34,833 nucleotides of DNA from an uncultured Candidatus Planktophila sp. (GCA_937975715.1 CALJUA010000050.1:1-34833); one strand, 5' to 3'. Shown: positions 24,509 through 32,330, counted from the first letter of the stretch. The notes: generated by a model from the sequence alone, not told the origin. A program made the numbers and translations.

Positions 24509-25271
24509 GGTTGAGAGTCCCATCTAAATAATATGCACTCTCGAAGAGGTCTTTCACATAATCATTATCGGTTGTCTTCGCTAGATCTGAAATTGATCCA
24601 GATGCCACCAGATGACCTTGATGCAGAACTCGCACATCGCTGCTCATTGACGCAACAACAGGTAAATCATGGCTAATAAAGAGCATGGAGCGGTCACGGG
24701 AGAGGTTGCGCAGCAGCTCGAGGACTTCACTTTGAATCGTGACGTCGAGGGCCGTGGTGGGTTCATCAGCAATCAAGAGAAATGGATTCTTTGAAAGTGC
24801 AAGAGCAATTGCAACTCGCTGACGTTCTCCGCCAGATAGTTCAAATGGATAAGACTTTCTGATGCGCGCTGTATCAGTGAGAGCAACTTGATTAAGAAGT
24901 GCATCGATATCCGCATCACGGGAGGCTCGTGATATCTGTTTCTCAATACGCATCAGCGGATTGAGTGCTATCTGTGGCTCTTGGAAGATGATTGCTGCGT
25001 ATCTGCCGCGAATGGCTTGTAATTCTCGTTCACTTGCAGTCGTGATTGATATCGACTTCTCGCCAGGAATGGAGAAGATAATTTCTCCACTGACCTTCAT
25101 TTCTTGCGGTAGTAATCCAAGAATGGCTAGCGCGGTCAAAGATTTACCCGAGCCGGATTCACCAATTAATCCCAAGATTTGACCTTGCTCGATTTCAAAT
25201 GTGAGATCAGAGAGAAGCGTACGATCGCTCAATGCAATGGTGAGATTTCGAACGGAAACTAAGGCGCTCAT
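24501..25271 (-). CDS. Peptide-type ABC transporter ATPase (DppD/OppD-like)
   Basis: This 256-residue ATPase has Walker A GESGSGKSL near residues 37-45, signature LSGGERQRVAIALAL and Walker B LLIADEPTTALD. It pairs with the downstream DppF-like ATPase to drive the permeases. Like its partner it is shorter than classical OppD (about 330), lacking the C-terminal extension. It overlaps the preceding permease by 4 nt. Confidence 0.9.
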   Translation of the reverse strand: MSALVSVRNLTIALSDRTLLSDLTFEIEQGQILGLIGESGSGKSLTALAILGLLPQEMKVSGEIIFSIPGEKSISITTASERELQAIRGRYAAIIFQEPQIALNPLMRIEKQISRASRDADIDALLNQVALTDTARIRKSYPFELSGGERQRVAIALALSKNPFLLIADEPTTALDVTIQSEVLELLRNLSRDRSMLFISHDLPVVASMSSDVRVLHQGHLVASGSISDLAKTTDNDYVKDLFESAYYLDGTLNHG

Positions 25272-26086
25272 GATTTCCTCGCAAGCAAAGGATCGAGACG
25301 TTCACGGATTCCATCTGCAACGAAGTTCATACTCAAGACAAGAGCGATGAGGAGAATTCCTGGAACGATTGCACCGGCGGGTGCAATAAATGCCGTCTCT
25401 TGGGATTCTTGAAGGAGGTTTCCAAGGGATGCATGTGGGGGAGGAGCGCCAAGACCAAGGTAGGAGAGGCTCGCTTCCGCTAGGCCTGCGAGGCCAAATT
25501 GAAGTGACAAGTTGGCAAGGATTGCCGGCCAAATATTTGGCAGCACATGCTTGAAGGCAATAGATAACGTGCTTCCGCCAGAGATTTGAGCAGCTGTAAT
25601 GAAGTCCAGAGCGACTACTCGCTTTGTCAGCGTTCGCGTGATGCGCGCAAGTGAAGCCGCGATTCCGAGGCTGATGGCAAGAATTGCTGATTGAAGTGAT
25701 GCGCCCATAGAAGCGACAAGCAACATTGCAATCAGAAGTGTTGGAAATGCGATCACTATGTCGAGAGTCGAAGCGGCCAAGCCATCGAGATATTTTCGAG
25801 CAAAACCAGATGCAATACCAAGCGAAATTCCTAGAAGACCACCAAGAAGAGTTGCGAGAAGTCCTACTTGCATCGCAATGCGACAACCAATCATTGCCCT
25901 TGTCAGCAAATCTCGGCCGAGAGTATCGGTACCAAATAAATGAGCAGAACTTGGTGGCGCCAAACGCTCGCCGGAGCTGTCATCAATTGAATAAGGAGTC
26001 CAAATTAAGGAGAGCACTGCAATCGCTATAAAAAGCGCGAGCACAGTTGCTCCGATGAGAAAGCTCCACTTAAATCTCTTCTTCAT
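25268..26086 (-). CDS. Peptide-type ABC permease (DppC-like)
   Basis: This 272-residue permease has an N-terminal membrane segment, the FGTDTLGRDLLTR signature of DppC/OppC/NikC proteins (about 51-63), and five more hydrophobic helices including the segment LSYLGLGAPPPHASLGNLL. It forms the channel with the DppB-like protein. It overlaps by 4 nt at both ends with the permease and ATPase genes. The transported solute (peptide, nickel or other) cannot be told. Confidence 0.92.
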   Translation of the reverse strand: MKKRFKWSFLIGATVLALFIAIAVLSLIWTPYSIDDSSGERLAPPSSAHLFGTDTLGRDLLTRAMIGCRIAMQVGLLATLLGGLLGISLGIASGFARKYLDGLAASTLDIVIAFPTLLIAMLLVASMGASLQSAILAISLGIAASLARITRTLTKRVVALDFITAAQISGGSTLSIAFKHVLPNIWPAILANLSLQFGLAGLAEASLSYLGLGAPPPHASLGNLLQESQETAFIAPAGAIVPGILLIALVLSMNFVADGIRERLDPLLARKS

Positions 26087-27036
26087 CGACGGGCCTTCAG
26101 TAAGCGAGGATCTGCCATATGTGTCAATACATCAGCGATAAAGCCAATAATTAAGACGGCAGTTGTTGTGAGAATTAATACCGATTGAATTACCGGATAA
26201 TCGTGCTGGGCGATGCCTTTGATCAGAAGAGAACCCAATCCCGGTAGTGCAAAGACGCTCTCAATAACTACAGCCCCGATAAAAGTTGTCGCAAGTTCAA
26301 TAGCAAAGATAGGCATCAAGGTGCTGAGTGCATTTCGAGATCCATGAACCAAGATGGCCTTTAGTCGAGGTTGACCCAATGAGCGTGCAGTACGAACGTA
26401 TTCACTGTCGAGGATTTCGAGAGAGATTGTTCTGACATATCTTGAGATGGATGCCGACATCACTATGACGATTGTGAGAACTGGCAAAGTAAAGGAGCGA
26501 ATTGCTTCTCCTGGTGTGGCCCAGCCTTCTACGGGAAATCCGCCGGAGGGGAATAGTGGCCGCTTGATTGCAAATGATTGAATCAAGATTATGCCTACCC
26601 AGAAAGCTGGAACCGCAGAACCTAGCTGAGAAATTCCACTAAAGAAAGTGCCTATAAATGTATTTCTCTTATATGCGGCAACAAATCCAAATAGTGAACC
26701 GACTAATGCTGCAAAGAAGAATGCAATGAAGGTAAGAGGAAGCGTGACATTAAGTCTGGAGATAATCTCATCGCCGACAGGAAAGTAACCAACGAAGGAT
26801 TCACCGAAGTCAAAGGTAAGAGCATCTCTTATCCAAGAGAAATATTGAATGAGTAGAGAATCATTGACGTGCAGGCTCGCCTGAATGACTTCAACTTGTG
26901 CTGGATCCATTCCAACGGAAATCAAGGCGTTGGTGGGATCACCGGGCAGTGCACGTAGTAAGAGGAAGAGTGCAAGCGAAGCAACGGCGAGCGAAAAGAA
27001 AAGAGTAAGGGCCCGATGCAATATGTAACGTTGCAT
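26083..27036 (-). CDS. Peptide-type ABC permease (DppB-like)
   Basis: This 317-residue permease has the family N-terminus (RALTLFFSLAVASLALFLLLRALPGDP, residues 8-34), six membrane helices and the cytoplasmic EYVRTARSLGQPRLKAILVHGSRNAL coupling segment. The GGTGGGGG stretch precedes the ATG at 27036. A 42-nt gap separates it from the binding protein gene, the only real gap inside the operon. Confidence 0.92.
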   Translation of the reverse strand: MQRYILHRALTLFFSLAVASLALFLLLRALPGDPTNALISVGMDPAQVEVIQASLHVNDSLLIQYFSWIRDALTFDFGESFVGYFPVGDEIISRLNVTLPLTFIAFFFAALVGSLFGFVAAYKRNTFIGTFFSGISQLGSAVPAFWVGIILIQSFAIKRPLFPSGGFPVEGWATPGEAIRSFTLPVLTIVIVMSASISRYVRTISLEILDSEYVRTARSLGQPRLKAILVHGSRNALSTLMPIFAIELATTFIGAVVIESVFALPGLGSLLIKGIAQHDYPVIQSVLILTTTAVLIIGFIADVLTHMADPRLLKARR

Positions 27037-27078
27037 CGAGCCCCCACCCTATTTACTAGTTTTTACGTATGGCCAACT

Positions 27079-28572
27079 TTAGTTCTTTACGATGTTGTAA
27101 GCAAAGAATTGTGAGTTGAGACCGTTGACTGGATATCCGCTCACACCTGCTGATGCCACAACGATCTGTGGGTAGAGGTATATCCAATCGCTAGCTGCTT
27201 CCTTCACGATGATGCGGTTTGCACGCTTGAGAATCGCTGCCTGGAGTGCAGTTCCATTAGTTGCCTCTGATTCTGCAACGAGCTTAATAACCTCTGGATT
27301 GTTGTAGCCCCAGTAGAAGTTTGGATTTCCGTACCAAACAACATCGCGGTCATTGACGTGCTCCTGAAGAGTCGCCTGGAAATCAAGCGCCTTATAGACC
27401 TTTGAGTACCAAGTATCGTTTGTAATGACATTGATATTTACGGTAATTCCGACCTTTGCAAGCTCTGACTTAATGAACGCTGCAGCAGTTGGGTGTGGTG
27501 AGTAGTTTGGTGTTTCGAGCTGGAATGTGAATCCCTTTGCGTAACCAGCTTCAGCGAGGAGCTTCTTTGAACGTGCCGGATCATAAGGGTTTACATCTGT
27601 CAGCTTCTCGTACCAAGGATCCTTTGGTGGAACCATTGAACCTGTAAGCGTGCCGTAGTCGCCCCAGACAGACTTGAGTAACTTCGCATTGTCAATTGCA
27701 GAGACAATTGCCTGGCGAACCTTTACGTTATTAAAAGGCGCTACTCGATTGTTGAATGCCATGAGCAACTTGGTTGTTGATGCACCGTTGTTAACTGTAA
27801 AGCCTGCCTTCTTAAAGGCTTCTAGAGAATCTGGGCTCTGAACTGAAGTGATTATGTCAATCTGCTTTGTGAGAAGTGCAGAGTTAAGTGCTGTTGCAGA
27901 TGTGTAATAGTGGAAGACGATGTTCTTAGTCTTCGCTTCTGTACCCCAGTATGAATCGTTCTTCACAAGGCTCAGTGTTGAACCGCGCTTCCATGTTGCA
28001 AGCTTGTAAGGGCCAGTTCCATCTGCATTGTTTGCAGCATCCTTGTTAGCTGAATTCACAATCCAGACATAGCTAAGGTTGTAAACGAATGAGATTGACT
28101 TCGAGGAAAGAGTAAATACAACTGTCTTTGCATCAGGAGTTGAGATAGATGAGATTGCCTTCAATGAGCTCTTGCGAGCTGATTTTGATGCAGCAGCAGT
28201 CACCTTCTCAACGCTGTACTTAACATCAGCTGATGTAACAGCATCGCCTGAGTGGAACTTAACGCCAGAACGAATTGTGATCTTGTATGTGAGTCCACCA
28301 TCCGTCTTGACAACCTTAGTTGCAAGAAGGTTTTCAACTGCGCCTTTATCGGTGAGCTTGAAAAGGCCTTCATATACGTTGCCATTAAGCGCTTCTGTAA
28401 CACCCTGGCCACCACCAGCTGTGTTATCGAGGTTGACTGGCTCGTAGAGTGAACCGATATCAACTGTCGACTCTGCAGCCTGAGCTGCCGGAGTAATTAC
28501 GCTGAAGCCGAGAGCTGCAGCAAGTCCGAGGGCAACGATTGCACCGCGGCGTCCTGTCTTGAGGTTCTTCAT
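27079..28572 (-). CDS. Extracellular solute-binding protein, family 5 (DppA/OppA/NikA type)
   Basis: This 497-residue protein has a Sec signal peptide (KNLKTGRRG, hydrophobic core, AQA cleavage near residue 32) and no lipobox Cys, again odd for a monoderm. The mature part has the SBP_bac_5 pattern (IRSGVKFHSGDAVTSADVKYSVEKV; VRQAIVSAIDNAKLL; YDPARSKKLLAEAGY). It delivers its ligand to the two permeases downstream. AAGGAAG precedes the ATG. Codon choice (TCA, ACA, AAG, CTT) is skewed as in the other binding proteins. Confidence 0.92.
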   Translation of the reverse strand: MKNLKTGRRGAIVALGLAAALGFSVITPAAQAAESTVDIGSLYEPVNLDNTAGGGQGVTEALNGNVYEGLFKLTDKGAVENLLATKVVKTDGGLTYKITIRSGVKFHSGDAVTSADVKYSVEKVTAAASKSARKSSLKAISSISTPDAKTVVFTLSSKSISFVYNLSYVWIVNSANKDAANNADGTGPYKLATWKRGSTLSLVKNDSYWGTEAKTKNIVFHYYTSATALNSALLTKQIDIITSVQSPDSLEAFKKAGFTVNNGASTTKLLMAFNNRVAPFNNVKVRQAIVSAIDNAKLLKSVWGDYGTLTGSMVPPKDPWYEKLTDVNPYDPARSKKLLAEAGYAKGFTFQLETPNYSPHPTAAAFIKSELAKVGITVNINVITNDTWYSKVYKALDFQATLQEHVNDRDVVWYGNPNFYWGYNNPEVIKLVAESEATNGTALQAAILKRANRIIVKEAASDWIYLYPQIVVASAGVSGYPVNGLNSQFFAYNIVKN

Positions 28573-28593
28573 GTTCTTCCTTTGTTCGGTTCT

Positions 28594-29313
28594 TTAGAGG
28601 GAGGTGTAGATGGAGTGATTGTTCTTAAATATTGGTAGACGTTCACCAGCCTTGATTTCAATTGCGATTCTGTTCTCTCGTGGTGGGAGCGGACAGTTGT
28701 AACTAATTGAGAAACCGCACGGTGGAACAAATGCACGGTTAAAGTCGATGATTACCTTGTCGCTTCCTTCAATGCGCTGAAGGAATAAGAAGCGACCAGA
28801 TTCGTATGTCTCTTTGCCATTTGTTGGATCTGCAAAGACCAGCAGAAGCGGCCCACCGTCATCGAATGCATGGAGGTTGTATTCAGCCCCACCTATGGTC
28901 ACAGTTGCGACTCCTGGAACTGCGAGATCGCGAGTTCCTCCGTTGTCACGAATAAATTCAAAAGCTACTGGTTTGTTACCTTCGTAGCTCTTATATGTTC
29001 CTTCGAAAACAAAATCAGGGTTGTAGTCGTAAGTTTCAATGTGAGAGAAATACTGAATGCTTGGTGACGCAGCATCCCAGAGGCGATACCCACGCGCTTC
29101 CACTTCACCCTTGAAGTTCTTCTTCTCAAGATTTGTTAATTCCACTGTTGCAGGTTGAGTCGCGAGGAGATCTTCTGCGCTAAAGGATTCACCTTCATTG
29201 AGCCATGTAGTCTGAATCAAAGCTAAGTTGCCTTGTGGAGCAGTAACAGCTTTATGGCGAGCTTGTACCCAGATACGCCACAGCTGTAATTGCTCTTGGT
29301 GCTTATCGGTCAT
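28594..29313 (-). CDS. DUF1684 family protein
   Basis: This 239-residue protein has the two typical DUF1684 blocks: VFADPTNGKETYESGRFLF (about 176-194) and DFNRAFVPPCGFSISYNCPLPPRENRIAIEIKAGE (about 200-234). No signal peptide or membrane helix is seen, so it should be cytosolic. The function of the family is unknown. It lies 21 nt upstream of the solute-binding protein on the same strand and so probably heads the peptide-type ABC operon, suggesting a link to the imported compound. No ribosome site precedes the ATG. Confidence 0.88.
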   Translation of the reverse strand: MTDKHQEQLQLWRIWVQARHKAVTAPQGNLALIQTTWLNEGESFSAEDLLATQPATVELTNLEKKNFKGEVEARGYRLWDAASPSIQYFSHIETYDYNPDFVFEGTYKSYEGNKPVAFEFIRDNGGTRDLAVPGVATVTIGGAEYNLHAFDDGGPLLLVFADPTNGKETYESGRFLFLQRIEGSDKVIIDFNRAFVPPCGFSISYNCPLPPRENRIAIEIKAGERLPIFKNNHSIYTSL

Positions 29314-29320
29314 TGGGGGA

Positions 29321-29350
29321 AAGTAACAACCTTCGAGAAATAGTTCTCAA
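29321..29350 (-). promoter_or_regulatory. Putative promoter of the DUF1684-dpp operon
   Basis: On the minus strand TTGAGA (29345-29350) and TTACTT (29321-29326) are 18 nt apart, with the -10 ending 7 nt before the ATG, consistent with a leaderless transcript. An inverted repeat GAGAA-ATAG-TTCTC (29335-29348) lies inside the spacer and touches the -35, a possible operator. Weak, by eye. Confidence 0.3.
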
Positions 29351-29435
29351 GAGGTATATGTAGGTGCAGGGTGCTTGCAACAACTCACGCTCAAAGAGGC
29401 TATTTGGGTCTCTGCAAGCGATATAAATCACCCCC

Positions 29436-29464
29436 TTCTCAAGTTGTGTTAGTATTTCTATATA
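29436..29464 (+). promoter_or_regulatory. Putative promoter of the CstR-rhodanese operon
   Basis: TTCTCA (29436-29441) and TATATA (29459-29464) are separated by 17 nt. The predicted transcription start near 29471 falls inside the inverted repeat ATACCCC-CT-GGGGTAT, so the repressor site covers the -10 end and start. A leader of about 30 nt with a ribosome site precedes the first microprotein. Confidence 0.5.
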
Positions 29465-29477
29465 CCCCCTGGGGTAT
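29462..29477. promoter_or_regulatory. CsoR/CstR-type operator
   Basis: ATACCCCCTGGGGTAT contains a perfect 7-bp inverted repeat (ATACCCC / GGGGTAT) around a 2-nt centre. It matches the known GC-tract operators of CsoR/CstR/RcnR-family repressors, which bind A/T-flanked runs of C and G. A gene of that family lies 140 bp downstream in the same operon, so autoregulation is expected. Confidence 0.8.
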
Positions 29478-29501
29478 CACGCAACCGAGAGGAATTTAAA
29501 T

Positions 29502-29615
29502 ATGTGTTCACGAGTTACCTGCGATAAGTGCAAGAAGTACACCTGGTCTGGCTGTGGCCAGCATGTTGAAGATGCCCTACGCGGTCTATCTGACGATCAA
29601 ATCTGTAAGTGCTAA
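29502..29615 (+). CDS. Cys-rich microprotein, 37 residues
   Basis: The short frame (ATG 29502, TAA 29613-29615) has AGAGGA 8 nt upstream and is the first gene of the CstR operon, 3 nt before the repressor start. It contains C2, C7-x-x-C10, W15, GCGQH (17-21) and ends in CKC. The pattern TCxKC...TWxGCGQHxExAL is shared with the 55-residue protein at 31951, so the frame is real. It looks like a small zinc- or sulfur-binding knuckle. From memory, similar uncharacterised small proteins exist in other Actinobacteria. The function is unknown; a sulfur-carrier or metal-binding role is a guess. Confidence 0.8.
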   Translation: MCSRVTCDKCKKYTWSGCGQHVEDALRGLSDDQICKC

Positions 29616-29618
29616 TAC

Positions 29619-29903
29619 ATGTCTAAGAGCCCTACCCACGTTCTTCAAGATGAAGAGCAGATCGAGGCGATTGCAAAGCGACTCAAGCGCGCTCATGGCC
29701 AACTAGCAGCGGTAATTCGCATGCTGGAAGAAGGTCGTAACTGCGACGAAATCGTGACGCAGATGTCGGCTGTAAGTAAAGCAGTCAATACCGCTGCGTT
29801 CACGCTGATCTCAACAAGTCTTCGCGAATGCATTGTCGATGACAAAAAGAACAGCAAAGAAGTTCAAGAGAAGTTACAGAAGCTATTTCTTAGCCTTGCC
29901 TAA
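29619..29903 (+). CDS. cstR: CsoR-family repressor of the CstR (persulfide-sensing) type
   Basis: This 94-residue all-helical repressor (DUF156) has the two thiols conserved in CsoR and CstR at C42 and C71, spaced 29 residues exactly as in M. tuberculosis CsoR (C36, C65). The position of the copper ligand His61 is Ser67 here. Loss of that His with both Cys kept is the hallmark of per- and polysulfide-sensing CstR rather than Cu(I)-sensing CsoR. The neighbouring rhodanese and CoA-disulfide-reductase genes agree. It likely represses its own operon through the 29462-29477 site. Confidence 0.85.
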   Translation: MSKSPTHVLQDEEQIEAIAKRLKRAHGQLAAVIRMLEEGRNCDEIVTQMSAVSKAVNTAAFTLISTSLRECIVDDKKNSKEVQEKLQKLFLSLA

Positions 29904-29922
29904 TAGAAAAGAAAATAATTAA

Positions 29923-30306
29923 ATGAAAAAGCTCATCGCAGTGATATTCGCTTCAACGCTTGCACTTACCTCTTGCGGAGGTTCGGCAGCGACAAATATG
30001 GGCGCCACAGATTTCCAAAAGAAGACCCAGGAAGCCGGAGTCATAGTTCTCGATGTGAGATCTGCAGGTGAGTTCTATGGCGGACACATTGAGGGAGCAA
30101 TCAATATTGATGTCGAAGGAATGACCTTTGATGCAGATATTGCAAAACTCGATAAATCGAAGACTTATGCGGTCTACTGTCACAGCGGACGCCGCTCTGG
30201 AATCGCGGTTGGCAAGATGGCAGATGTTGGATTCACATCTCTCTTCAATCTCGATGGAGGAATCCAAGTGTGGCAAGGCGCTGGCCTTCCCTTGGTGACC
30301 CAGTAA
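29923..30306 (+). CDS. Rhodanese-domain lipoprotein
   Basis: This 127-residue protein has a lipoprotein signal peptide with lipobox LTSC (Cys18) followed by a single rhodanese domain (VLDVRSAGEFYGGHIEGAINID; active-site loop CHSGRR with the catalytic Cys). It should sit on the outer face of the membrane and transfer sulfane sulfur, or act on thiosulfate or polysulfide, at the cell surface. The stop overlaps the next gene by 1 nt. It is part of the CstR-controlled operon. Confidence 0.92.
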   Translation: MKKLIAVIFASTLALTSCGGSAATNMGATDFQKKTQEAGVIVLDVRSAGEFYGGHIEGAINIDVEGMTFDADIAKLDKSKTYAVYCHSGRRSGIAVGKMADVGFTSLFNLDGGIQVWQGAGLPLVTQ

Positions 30307-31934
30307 TGCGCGTAGTAATTGTTGGGGGAGTCGCAGGTGGAATGTCTGCCGCAACTCGAATGCGACGCCTTGATGCTGCTGCAGAAATCATCGTGTTAGA
30401 GAAGAGCGGCCACGTGAGTTATGCGAACTGTGGTCTTCCATATTATGTCGGTGGCGTAATTGAAGAGGAAGATGCCCTGTTGCTGCAGACTCCAGCATCT
30501 CTTCATGCTCGATTTAATCTCGATGTTCGCGTTGCAACCGAAGTCACTTCGATTGATCCAGTTGCAAAGACTGTGAAAGTTAAAGATTGGCGGAAGAGCG
30601 AGGAGTATGAACTTTCATACGACAAACTCATTCTTAGCCCAGGCGCATCTCCTGTAGTTCCACCAATTCCAGGTATCGAACGCGCACTCACTCTTCGAAC
30701 CGTTGAAGATGTTGAAAAGATTGCGAATCGAGTAAACGAAAAACCAAAGAGCGCGGTTATAATTGGCGGCGGATTCATTGGCGTAGAAATCGCAGAGAAC
30801 CTTGTTCACAAAGGTGTACCAACAATTGTTGTAGAAGCAGCTCCTCAAGTACTTGCTCCACTCGACCCGGAGATGGCAACGCTTGTTGCCAAAGAAATGC
30901 GCAAGCATGGAATCACTCTGCACCTTGGAGTCAGTGCTACAGAAGTAAAACCTGATTCAGTAGTACTTTCAAATGGAAGAGTTTTAGAAGCAGAACTTGT
31001 AATTATGGCAATCGGTGTTCGTCCAGATACAGCCCTTGCAAAGGCTGCTGATCTGACAATCGGTACTCGCGGTGGAATCGAAGTAGATGATTTCAATCGC
31101 ACCAGCAATCACGATATTTATGCGGTCGGTGATGCGGCCGAGAAGACAGATGCCATTGACGGTTCTGCAACTTTAGTTCCGCTAGCAAACCTCGCTAATC
31201 GTCACGGTCGTGTTGTTGCAGACCACATTGCTGGTCGCACGACTCGACCTATCAAAACAATCGGTACTGCAATCGTGAAGGTATTCGACTTGATGATCGC
31301 TGCAACTGGTTGGAATGAAAAACGCCTATCAGCCGCTGGTCGCGAAGTCATGGTCATTCACACTCATCCCAATAACCATGCTGGTTACTACCCAGATGCA
31401 AAGCAGATTGCCCTGAAGTTGATCTTCGACCCAAAGACTGGCGAGATTCTCGGCGGACAAGGAGTTGGCGTTGAAGGTGTTGATAAACGCATCGATGTTA
31501 TTGCGACTGCAATTCGCGGCGGCATAACGGCGCCCGAACTTGCCGATCTTGAACTCGCATATGCGCCACCTTTTGGTTCTGCTAAAGATCCTGTCAATAT
31601 GCTCGGCTATATCGCAGAGAACATGATGAGCGGTTTGCTCAAGACGGCACAGTGGGATCAGACTCAAGAACTTCGTGAAGCTGGCTACCAATTAATTGAT
31701 GTCCGCACACCGAGCGAATACGGCCGGGGCACCATCCCAGGAGCAATCAATATTCCTGTCGATGAAATCCGCGACCGAGTCTCTGAAATTAAGAAAGAGC
31801 CAATCCTTGTTAATTGCCAGGTAGGACAACGTGGCCACACAGCAACTATGTTGTTGAAAGAACTCGGCTTCGATGCCACAAATCTCGATGGCGGTTACCT
31901 CACCTATTCAAATTCACCAGCCTCAACTAACTAA
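30306..31934 (+). CDS. CoA-disulfide/persulfide reductase fused to a rhodanese domain
   Basis: This 542-residue protein is started at ATG 30306 (TAATG overlap); a longer frame starts inside the rhodanese gene but the FAD-binding MRVVIVGGVAGG is the natural N-terminus. Residues 1-440 form a pyridine-nucleotide disulfide oxidoreductase with the single catalytic Cys42 in NCGLPYYVGG, an NAD(P) motif IIGGGFIGVEIAE and the AVGDAAE FAD segment. The C-terminal rhodanese (about 455-540) has LIDVRTPSEYGRG and catalytic C504 in NCQVGQRG. CoADR-Rhd enzymes reduce CoA persulfides or polysulfide, here probably to release sulfide or detoxify sulfane sulfur. Confidence 0.92.
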   Translation: MRVVIVGGVAGGMSAATRMRRLDAAAEIIVLEKSGHVSYANCGLPYYVGGVIEEEDALLLQTPASLHARFNLDVRVATEVTSIDPVAKTVKVKDWRKSEEYELSYDKLILSPGASPVVPPIPGIERALTLRTVEDVEKIANRVNEKPKSAVIIGGGFIGVEIAENLVHKGVPTIVVEAAPQVLAPLDPEMATLVAKEMRKHGITLHLGVSATEVKPDSVVLSNGRVLEAELVIMAIGVRPDTALAKAADLTIGTRGGIEVDDFNRTSNHDIYAVGDAAEKTDAIDGSATLVPLANLANRHGRVVADHIAGRTTRPIKTIGTAIVKVFDLMIAATGWNEKRLSAAGREVMVIHTHPNNHAGYYPDAKQIALKLIFDPKTGEILGGQGVGVEGVDKRIDVIATAIRGGITAPELADLELAYAPPFGSAKDPVNMLGYIAENMMSGLLKTAQWDQTQELREAGYQLIDVRTPSEYGRGTIPGAINIPVDEIRDRVSEIKKEPILVNCQVGQRGHTATMLLKELGFDATNLDGGYLTYSNSPASTN

Positions 31935-31950
31935 AGAGAAGAGAAGAAGA

Positions 31951-32118
31951 ATGTGCCATAAGACAACATGTCGTAAGTGTGGAAAGCCAACCTGGGCTGG
32001 ATGCGGTCAGCATATTGAAATCGCACTCAAGGGTGTACCAAAAGCTCAGCGCTGCCAGGGTCACCAGAATGATCCAAAGGAGCCGGGTTTCTTCGCAAAG
32101 CTTTTTAAGAAGGCTTAA
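31951..32118 (+). CDS. Cys-rich microprotein, 55 residues (paralogue of the 29502 gene)
   Basis: ATG 31951 is preceded by the GAGAAGAGAAGAAG purine tract; the frame is open upstream but conservation with the 29502 product starts at this Met. It shares C2, C7-x-x-C10, TWAGCGQH (14-21) and a later Cys35, then has an extra tail ending FFAKLFKKA that looks amphipathic and basic and could touch the membrane. It is the last gene of the sulfane-sulfur operon, 16 nt after the CoADR-Rhd gene. The function is unknown. Confidence 0.85.
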   Translation: MCHKTTCRKCGKPTWAGCGQHIEIALKGVPKAQRCQGHQNDPKEPGFFAKLFKKA

Positions 32119-32330
32119 TAAGGAATCCGTTGGGGGATTTCCTGCAAATTTCTGCACAAAACTGTTCAATCTCACCCCTTGGGAAGCACTTTTACGCGTA
32201 AAAGTAACCATTTCGTTACCCAAACTCCCTAGAGAATCCACGCTTGTGAGCCTAGATTTTAGGCGTGTCGACGAATGCGCCGACGCAACCTTTCAAGAGG
32301 TTTTACTTCCAAGAAAGTTAGAGGACGTAA
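32119..32330. other. 212-bp intergenic region between sulfur operon and sugar-type ABC operon
   Basis: No gene is seen. It holds an imperfect hairpin right after the microprotein stop (AGGAATCC 32121-32128 with GGATTTCCT 32135-32143), which may end the upstream transcript. Next come the 18-bp palindrome at 32188-32205, an adjoining GTAAC...GTTAC repeat (32204-32219) and a small inverted repeat GCCTA-GATTT-TAGGC further on. GAGGA precedes the next start by 5 nt. I could not place a convincing -35/-10 pair. Confidence 0.6.
32188..32205. promoter_or_regulatory. 18-bp perfect palindrome, probable operator of the sugar ABC operon
   Basis: ACTTTTACGCGTAAAAGT is a perfect palindrome with a central CG, the classic layout of LacI/GalR-family operators, lying 125 bp upstream of a family-1 binding protein gene. 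No regulator gene for it is in the window. It differs from the rbsK/lacI operator, so a second regulator is expected. Confidence 0.6.

Noticed and set aside
30270..30305. Longer start for the CoADR-rhodanese protein
   Set aside because: It lies inside the upstream rhodanese gene; the FAD-binding beta strand starts at ATG 30306.
31873..31950. Longer start for the second Cys-rich microprotein
   Set aside because: It lies inside the CoADR-Rhd gene; similarity with the paralogue begins at Met 31951.
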